Part shown: in pieces, positions 35,663 through 43,600 of the stretch
Layout of the letters: every line of letters starts with the position of its first letter
Position numbering within the stretch: position 1 is the first letter of the stretch
NCBI RefSeq assembly: GCF_025574465.1
Contig: NZ_JAOBPP010000009.1
Location: forward strand, 1 to 64,000
DNA: 64,000 nucleotides
Direction of reading: 5' to 3'
Source: Kordiimonas aestuarii
Lineage (GTDB): Bacteria; Pseudomonadota; Alphaproteobacteria; Sphingomonadales; Kordiimonadaceae
The notes under the pieces: generated by a model
What the model saw: only the letters and a program-made list of their open reading frames with translations
The model's database searches: none
Told to the model about the DNA's origin: nothing
Made by a program: the position numbers and the translations under genes

Positions 35663-36670
35663 ATGAAACTGGCATCCCTAAAACATGGCCGCGACGGCAA
35701 GCTTGTTGTAGTCTCGAAAGACCTTAAGCGCATGACGGCGGCGGAGAAAATAGCGCCAACTATGCAGGCGGCACTTGATGACTGGGCATCTGTGCTGCCG
35801 CGCTTGCGCGCGCTCTACGAATCGCTCAATTCAGGCGCCGTGAAAGGCGACGCGTTTAACGAGGCCGACTGTGCGTCACCCCTGCCGCGCGCCTACCAGT
35901 GGGCTGATGGCTCGGCCTATGTGAACCACGTTGAACTGGTGCGCAAGGCGCGAAACGCTGAAATGCCAGAAACCTTCTGGACCGATCCGCTGATGTATCA
36001 GGGCGGCTCTGACGCTTTCCTTGCGCCGCACGAGCCGGTGAAAATGCCACAGGATGACGGCTGGGGCATCGACTTCGAGGCCGAGATTGCGGTTATTACC
36101 GATGACGTACCGATGGGCGTGAAAACCGAAGAAGCTGGCAAGCACATCAAGCTGCTGATGCTGGTGAACGATGTATCGCTCCGTGGTCTTATTCCGGGCG
36201 AGCTTGGCAAAGGCTTCGGTTTCTTCCAGTCGAAACCGTCAAGCGCTTTCAGCCCTGTGTGCATTACACCGGACGAACTGGGTGGTGCTTGGGAGGGTAG
36301 CAAGGTGCACCTGCCGCTGTTGTCCCGCTATAACGGTGACTTGTTCGGCAAGCCCGAGGCCGGTGTGGACATGACGTTCAATTTTGCCAAACTCATTTCG
36401 CATGCAGCGAAAAGCCGTCCGCTGGGGGCTGGTGCCATCATTGGTTCGGGCACGGTATCAAACAAACTTGATGGCGGACCGGGTAAGCCCGTGGCCGAAG
36501 GCGGTGTTGGGTACAGTTGTATCGCTGAAATCCGCATGATCGAAACCATCGAACACGGCGCACCAAAAACAAGCTTCATGAAATTTGGTGACACTATCCG
36601 CATCGAAATGCTCGACAAAGATGGTGCCTCTATCTTTGGTGCCATCGATCAGGTGGTCGAGAAAGCGTAA
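35663..36670 (+). CDS. fahA: Fumarylacetoacetate hydrolase family protein
   Basis: A 335-residue FAH-fold enzyme, expected to split fumarylacetoacetate into fumarate and acetoacetate, the last step of tyrosine breakdown. The N-terminal KLASLKHGRDGKLVVVSKDL is typical of the bacterial enzymes encoded next to maiA. Metal-site acidic residues occur in DFEAEIAVIT near residue 130, and the catalytic core includes NDVSLRGL, KPSSAFSPV, and GSGTVSN. The product of the maiA gene, which follows after 10 bases, would provide its substrate. The family also contains other C-C hydrolases, but context makes this assignment strong. Confidence 0.9.
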   Translation: MKLASLKHGRDGKLVVVSKDLKRMTAAEKIAPTMQAALDDWASVLPRLRALYESLNSGAVKGDAFNEADCASPLPRAYQWADGSAYVNHVELVRKARNAEMPETFWTDPLMYQGGSDAFLAPHEPVKMPQDDGWGIDFEAEIAVITDDVPMGVKTEEAGKHIKLLMLVNDVSLRGLIPGELGKGFGFFQSKPSSAFSPVCITPDELGGAWEGSKVHLPLLSRYNGDLFGKPEAGVDMTFNFAKLISHAAKSRPLGAGAIIGSGTVSNKLDGGPGKPVAEGGVGYSCIAEIRMIETIEHGAPKTSFMKFGDTIRIEMLDKDGASIFGAIDQVVEKA

Positions 36671-36680
36671 GGAGCAGGCC

Positions 36681-37334
36681 GTGCGCACACTTTTTGGTTA
36701 TTTCCGGTCGTCAGCCGCGTATCGCGTGCGCATTGCCCTTGCGCTCAAGGGGCTTGAGTATAAATACGAGGCTGTCAACCTTGTGCCCGGCGTCAGCGAG
36801 CAGAAGTCGGACGCTTACCGCAGGCTCAACCCGCAGGGCAGGGTACCTTACTTTGTCGATGGCGAGGTGAAACTGTCGCAGTCCCCCGCCATCCTTGAAT
36901 ATCTGGATGAAGTCTATCCCGCCACAAAGCTGTTACCGGAAGGTGCCGTGGACCGGGCCTATGTGCGGCAGCTATCCAGCCTGATCGCCTGTGACATCCA
37001 TCCGCTCAATAACCTGTCTGTGCTACAGAAGCTGAAGGCCGAGTTTGGTGCTGATGATGCGGCCACTAAAAAGTGGTATGGTGACTGGATTGTCGAGGGC
37101 TTCACAGCGCTGGAAAAAATTGTCAGTGCAAGCCCCCATACGGGAAAATTCTGCTTCGGTGACAAACCGGGCATGGCTGATATCTATCTTGCGCCACAGA
37201 TGTGGAATGCCCGGCGCTTTGACGTGGATACAAGCACTTTTCCAACGCTTGTTCGCATTGATGCAGCTTGCAACAAACTTGAACCCTTCATTGCCGCCGC
37301 ACCGGAAAACCAGCCGGACACCCCCAAAAGCTGA
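36681..37334 (+). CDS. maiA: Maleylacetoacetate isomerase
   Basis: A 217-residue zeta-class glutathione transferase-like enzyme that isomerises maleylacetoacetate to fumarylacetoacetate with glutathione. The zeta-class signature is plain: LFGYFRSSAAYRVRIALALKG (SSCSWRVRIAL-like, here with Ala in place of Cys), NPQGRVPYFVDG, and LSQSPAILEYLDEVYP. The C-terminal half is helical. The start is GTG at 36681, with GGAG eight bases upstream. The second Ser of SSAAYR corresponds to the usual glutathione-activating Ser, so activity is likely retained despite the Cys change. Confidence 0.92.
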   Translation: MRTLFGYFRSSAAYRVRIALALKGLEYKYEAVNLVPGVSEQKSDAYRRLNPQGRVPYFVDGEVKLSQSPAILEYLDEVYPATKLLPEGAVDRAYVRQLSSLIACDIHPLNNLSVLQKLKAEFGADDAATKKWYGDWIVEGFTALEKIVSASPHTGKFCFGDKPGMADIYLAPQMWNARRFDVDTSTFPTLVRIDAACNKLEPFIAAAPENQPDTPKS

Positions 37335-37370
37335 AGCGTGGTTCAAGCTATATGTATCGGAGAGTAAGTC

Positions 37371-38252
37371 ATGAAAATTAAGACGAGACTTGGTCGGGAA
37401 GTAGAGGTTAACGAGGATTATACCGTTGACCAGAACTGGGAGCATTTTACCGACGAAGAGCATGACCGCTGGGACCGGCTTTATGCTCGCCAGGCGGAGA
37501 TGCTTGAGGGCCGCGCATGCGATGAATTCATGGATGGCCTGCATCTGTTGAAACTTTCGGATGGCGGTATACCGAAGTTTGAGGATTTGTCCAAAAAACT
37601 GATGGAACGCACTGGCTGGACAGTAGTAGCTGTGCCTGACCTGGTGCCAGATGAGGTGTTCTTTGATCACCTTGCAAACCGCAGGTTCCCGGCGGGCAAC
37701 TTCATCCGCAGCGAAGCGCAACTCGATTACCTTCAGGAACCGGACGTGTTCCATGATGTGTTTGGCCATGTGCCTATGCTCGCGAACCCGGTGTTCGCAG
37801 ACTATATGGAGGCGTACGGCAAGGGCGGCCAGCGCGCGATGGGGCGTGGTGTGCTGAAAAACCTGGCCCGGCTTTACTGGTATACGGTTGAGTTTGGCAT
37901 GATCAACACACCAAAAGGCATGCGCATTTATGGCGCGGGCATCGTCAGCTCAAAATCAGAGAGCATCTTCTGCCTTGAAGACAATAGCCCCAACCGCATT
38001 CATTTTGATCTCGTGCGTTTGATGAAGACGGACTACCGCATTGACGACTTCCAGCAGACCTACTGGGTGATTGATAGCTTTGAAGAGCTTCTCGAGGCAA
38101 CATATCAGGACTTCGGGCCGATTTATGACGAACTGGAAGCAGACAAAAGCATTTATCCTGCGGATACCGTCCTTGAGGAAGATAAAGTTCATAACAATGG
38201 TACGCAGGCTTACGCAAAGGCGGGTGGGCGTCTCGCTAAAGCTGCGAGCTAA
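37371..38252 (+). CDS. phhA: Phenylalanine 4-monooxygenase
   Basis: A 293-residue pterin-dependent iron hydroxylase that converts phenylalanine to tyrosine, feeding the pathway encoded upstream. The iron ligands are His128 and His133 in VFHDVFGHVPML and Glu174 in WYTVEFGM. The pterin-binding region is present around PDEVFFDHLANRRFP. The length matches bacterial single-domain enzymes. CGGAGAGTAAG precedes the ATG. The companion pterin-4a-carbinolamine dehydratase gene (phhB) is not seen in the window. A strong terminator follows, ending the operon. Confidence 0.96.
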   Translation: MKIKTRLGREVEVNEDYTVDQNWEHFTDEEHDRWDRLYARQAEMLEGRACDEFMDGLHLLKLSDGGIPKFEDLSKKLMERTGWTVVAVPDLVPDEVFFDHLANRRFPAGNFIRSEAQLDYLQEPDVFHDVFGHVPMLANPVFADYMEAYGKGGQRAMGRGVLKNLARLYWYTVEFGMINTPKGMRIYGAGIVSSKSESIFCLEDNSPNRIHFDLVRLMKTDYRIDDFQQTYWVIDSFEELLEATYQDFGPIYDELEADKSIYPADTVLEEDKVHNNGTQAYAKAGGRLAKAAS

Positions 38253-38279
38253 TACAAAAATAATAAATGGGCTGGGCCT

Positions 38280-38309
38280 GGGGTTGTCGCGTGGTGACAA
38301 CCCCTTTTT
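38280..38309 (+). terminator. Rho-independent terminator after phhA
   Basis: A nine-pair stem (GGGGTTGTC / GACAACCCC) with a seven-base loop is followed by TTTTTA, 27 bases after the phhA stop. It marks the end of the tyrosine operon. Confidence 0.92.
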
Positions 38310-38571
38310 ATTGAGAAAAATTTTCTCCCAATAAAGTTTTTTCCTGTCTGAATGCATCTCTCTATGCGCTTTTCTTAGTGAATTGTTTTAAATAGCGTTT
38401 TGTCAGCGCTGTCATTGTATTTTCCGTCAAAAACCGTTCCCAAAACATGCCGTTTATTCGTCTCAGCTACGCTGACCGGAAACCAAAGGTACCGGTCGCT
38501 TGCGTTGCTAAAAAAAAGCCGACGCAATTTGTTTAAAGTGGGAAGAAACAAACCTAGGGAAGGGTTTAATC
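38310..38571 (+). promoter_or_regulatory. Leader region of TonB receptor gene with inverted repeat
   Basis: This AT-rich stretch without a gene separates phhA from the receptor. Near its end, 38528-38552 holds perfect seven-base arms TTTGTTT and AAACAAA spaced by eleven bases, 19 bases before the receptor start. This could be an operator or a weak leader hairpin. I found no convincing promoter elements or open frame. Confidence 0.35.
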
Positions 38572-40977
38572 ATGACAAAAAAATACGCGCGCCCGCGTAC
38601 GGGTGTGTCCGTGCTTGCGCTTGCGCTTGGCGGGGCTCTCGCAGTTCCGGCAACCGCACAGGATACGGCGCAGGACAGCAAGGATTTCGGGTTTGAGGAA
38701 ATCGTTGTGACGGCCACCAAACGCGCTTCCTCCATCCAGGACGTACCGTTTTCCATCAATGCACAGACCGAGGCTGACATTCGCCGCTCAGGCGCTAAAA
38801 GCCTTGAAGACCTCTCCCGCAACGTTGCGGGGTTGATGATCCAGAACCTCGGGCCGGGCCAAAGCCAGGTTTCCATCCGCGGTGTGTCGGCCGGGCAGGT
38901 AGTTCGCGACCAGCCCGGTGTGAAGGAACAGGTTGGGGTGTATCTGGACGAATCTGTGATCTCGCTATCGCTGTTCACGCCTGATCTTGACCTTTATGAC
39001 CTCAACCGCGTTGAAACACTGCGGGGCCCGCAGGGCACGCTCTTTGGTTCCGGTTCTGTGGGCGGTACTATCCGTTACATCACGAACCAGCCCAATGTGG
39101 AAGAATTCGAAGGCAATGTGGAAGGTGACCTGAACACGGTTTCCGGGGGTGGTACAGGCGGCCATATCAAGGCCATGGCAAACCTGCCAATCTCTGACGG
39201 CACATCGGCAGTACGCGTTGTTGCGTATCATACTGAATACGCGGGCTTTATCGATGCACACCGCCCCAGCGGAAATATCACGGAGAATGTGAACAGCGGC
39301 AGTCGCACGGGCGGCCGGGTTGCCTTTACATTCAAACCAAGCGATACCCTGACCATCACCCCGCGGGTGATCTATCAGGAAATCGATATGGATGGGTTCA
39401 ACCGGCAAGAGGTTTATAACGTCTACGCCAACCCATATATGGACGAGCCAACCACCTTTGAAGGCCGCGAGCAGTTCCTGAAACTGCGTGAGGGCTTCAA
39501 GGATGAAACGCTGATCGCCGACCTTACCGGTGAGATCAGCTTTGACGGTTTTGATGTGACTTCCATCACCAGCTATACTGATCGTGACATTCTCGTGAGC
39601 CGCGATGCAAGCGCGCTGACGGGCAGTGTGTCCATCGACCTTGGGTACCCGGCAGCTGCGATCAACCTGCCGTCCAACCTGCGGGATACGACGGCTGTGG
39701 AACAGTTCACACAGGAAGTTCGTCTCAGCTCCAATGGTGACGGCGCGCTGCAGTGGATTATCGGTGGTTTCTATGCCAATACCGACCGCTACTATCAGCA
39801 ATATCTGCCAACGCCGGGGTATGACGCCTACACGGACGCCGTGTTGGGTGCCGGCACCGCAGAAGCAACGCGCGCGGGTGTGGCGCCGGTGGACTCACCG
39901 TTTTATTCCGAACTGCCATACACGCTTGAGCAGATCGCAATTTTTGGCGAGTTGACCTATGATGTCACCGACCGGCTGGAGCTGACAGCTGGTGGCCGTT
40001 ACTATGACTATAAGGAAGAGCGCAGCGTGACCCAGGTTGGCCTCTTTGGTAACGGCGTTGTGGATCAGGTGGACGAGACGGCATCCAACGGCTTTACGCC
40101 GCGTTTCCTCGCCAGCTACCGCGCCAGCGACAATGTCACCATCAACGCGCAGGTCTCCAAGGGCTTTCGTCTCGGTGGTGTGAACGACCCGTTGAACACC
40201 GCACTCTGTAACGCGGATGACCTCGAAATCTTTGGTGGCTTCCAGGACTATGATGACGAGACGCTTTGGAACTACGAAGCGGGCGTAAAGGTGCAGGGCA
40301 GCAAGTTCAGCCTGAACGCGGCTGCTTTCTACACCGACATCTCGAACCTGCAGGTTACGCTTGACGCGGGGTCCTGTTCGTCGCGTATTTCGTTCAACGT
40401 GCCCAAGGCTCACACACAGGGTGTCGAACTTGAGTTCAAGGCGCGACCTTTTGAAGGTCTTGACCTCTCCTTTGCTGGTAGCCTGCTTGAATCAGAGTTT
40501 GATTCAACGGTGAACGACAGCATCGGCGCGGTTCTTGGTGGCGTGCGTGAGGGCAACCGCCTCGCGTCTGTGCCAAAGGTCAACTTCGGTGCAACCGCGA
40601 CCTACAGCTTCCCGTTTGACGTGGCTGGCGACGATGCGGAGGCGTATCTGTCCGCAACCTTCCAGCACCGTGGAAGCCTTTATACCCAGCCGTCCGATCA
40701 GGAAGCCGGTGCGGGTGACTTTGTCTCTGGCCTGCCGTATCGCGGCGCGACGGGGACCGAGGTGACGTCGCTGGACCTGGAGCTGGACAGCTACCAGACG
40801 ATGAACCTGAGTTTCGGCATCAATTGGGAAAGTCTTGAGTTCATGGCCTATGTGAACAATGTGTTTGACGAAAACGCCAACCTCTCGTTCGACCGTGAGC
40901 GTGGCGGCCGTGCGCGTCTTGGTTTCCGGACCAACACACCGCGGACCTTTGGCATGTTGATCCGCAAGCACTTCTAG
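38572..40977 (+). CDS. TonB-dependent receptor
   Basis: An 801-residue outer-membrane receptor with a signal peptide (VSVLALALGGALAVPATAQ), the TonB box EEIVVTATKR, and a plug domain containing VSIRGVSAGQ. The plug continues with DLYDLNRVETLRGPQGTLFGSGSVGGTIRYIT, and the barrel ends in Phe. It belongs to the large alphaproteobacterial group whose substrates range from siderophores to plant and lipid compounds. No partner enzyme or sensor gene adjoins it to suggest a ligand. AGGGAAGGG precedes the ATG, and a terminator follows at 41003. Confidence 0.93.
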   Translation: MTKKYARPRTGVSVLALALGGALAVPATAQDTAQDSKDFGFEEIVVTATKRASSIQDVPFSINAQTEADIRRSGAKSLEDLSRNVAGLMIQNLGPGQSQVSIRGVSAGQVVRDQPGVKEQVGVYLDESVISLSLFTPDLDLYDLNRVETLRGPQGTLFGSGSVGGTIRYITNQPNVEEFEGNVEGDLNTVSGGGTGGHIKAMANLPISDGTSAVRVVAYHTEYAGFIDAHRPSGNITENVNSGSRTGGRVAFTFKPSDTLTITPRVIYQEIDMDGFNRQEVYNVYANPYMDEPTTFEGREQFLKLREGFKDETLIADLTGEISFDGFDVTSITSYTDRDILVSRDASALTGSVSIDLGYPAAAINLPSNLRDTTAVEQFTQEVRLSSNGDGALQWIIGGFYANTDRYYQQYLPTPGYDAYTDAVLGAGTAEATRAGVAPVDSPFYSELPYTLEQIAIFGELTYDVTDRLELTAGGRYYDYKEERSVTQVGLFGNGVVDQVDETASNGFTPRFLASYRASDNVTINAQVSKGFRLGGVNDPLNTALCNADDLEIFGGFQDYDDETLWNYEAGVKVQGSKFSLNAAAFYTDISNLQVTLDAGSCSSRISFNVPKAHTQGVELEFKARPFEGLDLSFAGSLLESEFDSTVNDSIGAVLGGVREGNRLASVPKVNFGATATYSFPFDVAGDDAEAYLSATFQHRGSLYTQPSDQEAGAGDFVSGLPYRGATGTEVTSLDLELDSYQTMNLSFGINWESLEFMAYVNNVFDENANLSFDRERGGRARLGFRTNTPRTFGMLIRKHF

Positions 40978-41002
40978 GCCTGCCGGCACAAACGAATGAA
41001 AG

Positions 41003-41031
41003 AGGGCGGTGCTTCCGGCGCCGCCCTTTTT
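41003..41031. terminator. Bidirectional terminator after the TonB receptor gene
   Basis: A ten-pair stem with one G-T pair (AGGGCGGTGC pairing with GCGCCGCCCT across a five-base loop, allowing a slip of one base) is followed by TTTT. It lies between the receptor stop at 40977 and the convergent gene that stops at 41038. Confidence 0.8.
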
Positions 41032-41037
41032 ATACGC

Positions 41038-41496
41038 TCAGTTTCCTTTGCCGTCCCATGGGCCGGGGCTGGTGTTTCCGCCATCAAGGATGGCTTTCCA
41101 TTCGCCATCTCGCTTTTCCCAGATCGTGATGTATTTGCCGTGGCTTTCGCGGCGTTGGCCGTCCCGCACCATGGAAAATACATAGGTGCCCCATGTGTAG
41201 GCGAGGTCACCAGACGCTGCGATTTTTCCGTCCTCGGGCTTCCAGTCCAGCGTTGTGTCCGTTGGCAAGCCTTCAAGCTCTGCCACAATCACGTCGTGGC
41301 CGAACTTGGCGTGTGATCCGCCGTCCAGTTTCACGGCGTCATTCGCCAGATAGTGCGAGAAGGCGGCGGCAACGCCGTGCGAGGCCGACATTGCGGCGAA
41401 GGTCTGGTCAATAGCCATGATCTCGTCATCCGCTGCGAGGCCGGGGACCGTGACAGCAAGCGCCAGTGCCGCGCCAACAAGTGTGTGTTTGATCAT
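41038..41496 (-). CDS. Exported SnoaL/DUF4440-like protein
   Basis: A 152-residue protein with a signal peptide (IKHTLVGAALALAVTVPGLAA) and a small alpha+beta barrel of the NTF2/ketosteroid-isomerase type: DQTFAAMSASHGVAAAFSHYLANDAVKLDGG, DLAYTWGTY, and a final WEKRDGEWKAILDGGNT. Such proteins are binding or isomerase-like modules with few known functions. I chose the ATG at 41496 because GGGAGG lies upstream and the signal peptide begins there; the His-rich extension in the longer open frame is very unlikely to be real. It lies 140 bases downstream of the XRE gene on the same strand. Confidence 0.85.
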   Translation of the reverse strand: MIKHTLVGAALALAVTVPGLAADDEIMAIDQTFAAMSASHGVAAAFSHYLANDAVKLDGGSHAKFGHDVIVAELEGLPTDTTLDWKPEDGKIAASGDLAYTWGTYVFSMVRDGQRRESHGKYITIWEKRDGEWKAILDGGNTSPGPWDGKGN

Positions 41497-41636
41497 TATA
41501 TTCCTCCCGGTGTCGTGATCTGTTTGGAGTGGGGCTGTTTGGTGTAGGCCTGTGTGACGCAGACCCATGTGATGCGGTCCTGCGTGATGGCGGGAGATTA
41601 CCACGGCCATGGGCCGCGCGGTAGCTGGCGGAAAGC

Positions 41637-41966
41637 TTAGTGGTTGAAGCTCGCAAGCAGGGTGCGCACCGCCACGATGAAGAAAAGTATCGTGACGATG
41701 ATGGTGGGCCACTTGTTGCTTTTCCCCGGCTCTTCCTCTTCAGCGCGTGGGTTTGTGGGCATCAGAACCTGGGGCGGGATGCCCAGCGCACGGGACAGCT
41801 GCAAAAGCAAGGGGCCCGAACAATCGCCACCTCGTTCGATCTTGCGCACAAGATCAACTTCAAGGTCCGCCTTGTCCGCAAGCTCTTCCACGCTCCAGCC
41901 GAGCGCGTGGCGTGCGTCGCGGATGTTGGAGGCCAGCGTTTCGGTTGTCACGTCTTCCTGCATCAT
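41637..41966 (-). CDS. Membrane-anchored XRE-type helix-turn-helix protein
   Basis: A 109-residue protein with an N-terminal XRE/HTH_3 domain (LASNIRDARHALGWSVEELADKADLEVDLVRKIERG). A short acidic linker (RAEEEEPG) follows, then a single C-terminal hydrophobic helix (WPTIIVTILFFIVAVRTLL). It should bind DNA from the inner face of the cytoplasmic membrane. There is no ligand or protease domain to show how it is controlled. It is transcribed in the direction of the DUF4440 gene and follows leucine dehydrogenase after a terminator. Target genes are unknown. Confidence 0.8.
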   Translation of the reverse strand: MMQEDVTTETLASNIRDARHALGWSVEELADKADLEVDLVRKIERGGDCSGPLLLQLSRALGIPPQVLMPTNPRAEEEEPGKSNKWPTIIVTILFFIVAVRTLLASFNH

Positions 41967-41991
41967 GGTTTTCTTTTACCCATGCGGCACA

Positions 41992-42027
41992 AAAAGGAAA
42001 AGCCCCCATGCTGTCGCATGAGGGCTT
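41992..42027 (-). terminator. Terminator after leucine dehydrogenase gene
   Basis: On the minus strand AAGCCC-T-CATGC pairs with GCATG-G-GGGCTT (twelve pairs including one G-T) around a four-base loop, and a T-rich run (TTCCTTTTT) follows. It lies 37 bases after the stop codon. Confidence 0.82.
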
Positions 42028-42063
42028 ATCTTGGAAAGGCTAGGGGCCTCTTTTGTGCGTATC

Positions 42064-43188
42064 TTATTCTGCGGCGGCGGCGAGCTTGGCCTCATTGGCC
42101 TTGCGGATGATGTTTTCGGCCATCTCGTTGGCGATCACACCAGTCGGGCGCTTTTCCTTGTCGCTTGCCTTGAAGATTTTTGTCAGCGTTTCACCGATGC
42201 GGAGCACTTTCTCCTCGCGGGCTGCTGCATTCATCTTCTCTTTGTAAACTTCTGATTCGACAGAAATAATACCGCCAGCATTAATCACATAGTCAGGCGC
42301 ATAGAGGATGCCGCGCTGGCGCAACTGTTCGTCTTCACGGCCTTCGGTCTCAAGCTGGTTATTGGCCGCGCCTGCAATAATCGTGGCCTTGATGTCACCC
42401 AGGGTTTTCGGGTTCAATGTGCCGCCAAGCGCACACGGGGCATAAACATCACAATCCACAGCGTGGATGACGTCGGGGCTGACAACTTCAGCTTCACCGC
42501 GGCTGAGCACAGCCTGGATGTTCGCGTCCACGATGTCGGTCACGATGACTTTGGCGCCAGCGCCGCGCAAGTGGTCAACAAGGAACTGGCCAACGTGACC
42601 AAGGCCTTGCACGGCCACGCGTATGCCGTTCAGGTCGTCTTTGCCAAGGCGATGCTTGACCGAGGCCTGAATGCCGGTGAACACGCCAAGGGCAGTGTGC
42701 GGCGACGGGTCGCCGGTGCCGAAGTCGCCGCCGTCAAGACCGCAGACATAGTCGGTCGTCTCGGCTGCTGTTGCCAGCATGTCGGGGCTGGTGCCCACGT
42801 CTTCCGCGGCATAATAGCTACCGCCAAGGCGGTTGATCATGCGGCCGAAAGCGCGCATCAGCTCTGGCGTGCCAAGTTCCTTGGGGTTGCCGATGATAAC
42901 GGACTTGCCGCCGCCGAGGCGCAGGCCGGCCATGGCGTTTTTAAACGACATGCCGCGCGACAGGCGTAGAACGTCGTAGACAGCATCTTGCTCGCCGCGG
43001 GTTTCAGCAATATCGATCGGAGCGGAGCGACGGTGAATAGCAGCATAGTCCCAAAAACGGGTACCGCCGGTTGCAGGGCCGAGCGCGGTCGAATGTACCG
43101 CGATGATAGCTTTAAGGCCTGATGCTTCGTCAGCACAGAAGACAACGTTTTCGTGGTTTCTGAAGCTGCGTGAATCGAATACGGGCAT
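42064..43188 (-). CDS. Leucine (Glu/Leu/Phe/Val) dehydrogenase
   Basis: A 374-residue NAD-dependent amino-acid dehydrogenase that deaminates leucine and other branched-chain amino acids to keto acids. Family motifs are SGLKAIIAVHSTALGPATGGTR, the catalytic Lys in GMSFKNAMAGLRLGGGKSV, EDVGTSP, and the NAD motif VQGLGHVGQFLVDHL near residue 185. Compared with typical leucine dehydrogenases there seems to be an extra segment of about 16 residues between GGTRFWDY and DVLRLSRGM. The ATG has GGAAGGGATC upstream. Its keto acid products are the substrates of the bkd complex encoded just upstream on the same strand. Confidence 0.9.
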   Translation of the reverse strand: MPVFDSRSFRNHENVVFCADEASGLKAIIAVHSTALGPATGGTRFWDYAAIHRRSAPIDIAETRGEQDAVYDVLRLSRGMSFKNAMAGLRLGGGKSVIIGNPKELGTPELMRAFGRMINRLGGSYYAAEDVGTSPDMLATAAETTDYVCGLDGGDFGTGDPSPHTALGVFTGIQASVKHRLGKDDLNGIRVAVQGLGHVGQFLVDHLRGAGAKVIVTDIVDANIQAVLSRGEAEVVSPDVIHAVDCDVYAPCALGGTLNPKTLGDIKATIIAGAANNQLETEGREDEQLRQRGILYAPDYVINAGGIISVESEVYKEKMNAAAREEKVLRIGETLTKIFKASDKEKRPTGVIANEMAENIIRKANEAKLAAAAE

Positions 43189-43600
43189 TTATATGATCCC
43201 TTCCAAGTTGATGTCCCGTTCGGGGGCGTCGCCCCCTACGAACGCACCTCAAACTCCCGCCTGCTCCTTCGGTCTTGTCTGCTTATGTATAATAGCAGGT
43301 CCGCCGCGTGTTTTCATTGTTCCTCGCGGGATTTGAGTTGCGCGGAGTATGGCACTTCTCTTTTGAAATGAGCTTTCGAAGTTTAGCGATTTTCGCAATC
43401 TTCTGTCTGTTTTCAGGGGTGTTTTGAAATTTGTGAATAGGCACAAGAAATATCATGCCAACGCACAATTTTCTCTCATGCATGATGTGCTGTGACGTTA
43501 CGGAAACCGGGGGTTACAGCAATATGGCAAAAGATAATGCACATGCAAAAAGGGCGCCCCGGAAGGAGCGCCCTTTTGATCAGGATTGATGTAATCAGGC
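43189..43600 (-). promoter_or_regulatory. Intergenic leader of leucine dehydrogenase gene with hairpin
   Basis: This 412-base gap contains no credible gene. The minus-strand leader of the leucine dehydrogenase gene carries a strong hairpin at 43217-43244. It has five G-C pairs closed by a C-G/GTC loop, a three-base bulge, and five further pairs (CGTTC/GAACG). No T run follows, so it is not a terminator. It may stabilise the mRNA or regulate initiation. The far end of the gap holds the lpd terminator. Confidence 0.4.
43548..43577. terminator. Terminator after the bkd-lpd operon
   Basis: A ten-pair stem (AAAAGGGCGC / GCGCCCTTTT) with a ten-base loop lies 23 bases after the minus-strand lpd stop. 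The A and T tracts make it usable in both directions. Confidence 0.88.

Noticed and set aside
41497..41712. N-terminal extension of the DUF4440-like protein rich in His and Pro
   Set aside because: A good ribosome site and signal peptide begin at 41496; the extension is repetitive and would bury the signal peptide.
43249..43483. Small minus-strand frames upstream of leucine dehydrogenase
   Set aside because: Low-complexity Lys/Arg/Asn-rich translations without a start site; they lie in AT-rich leader DNA.
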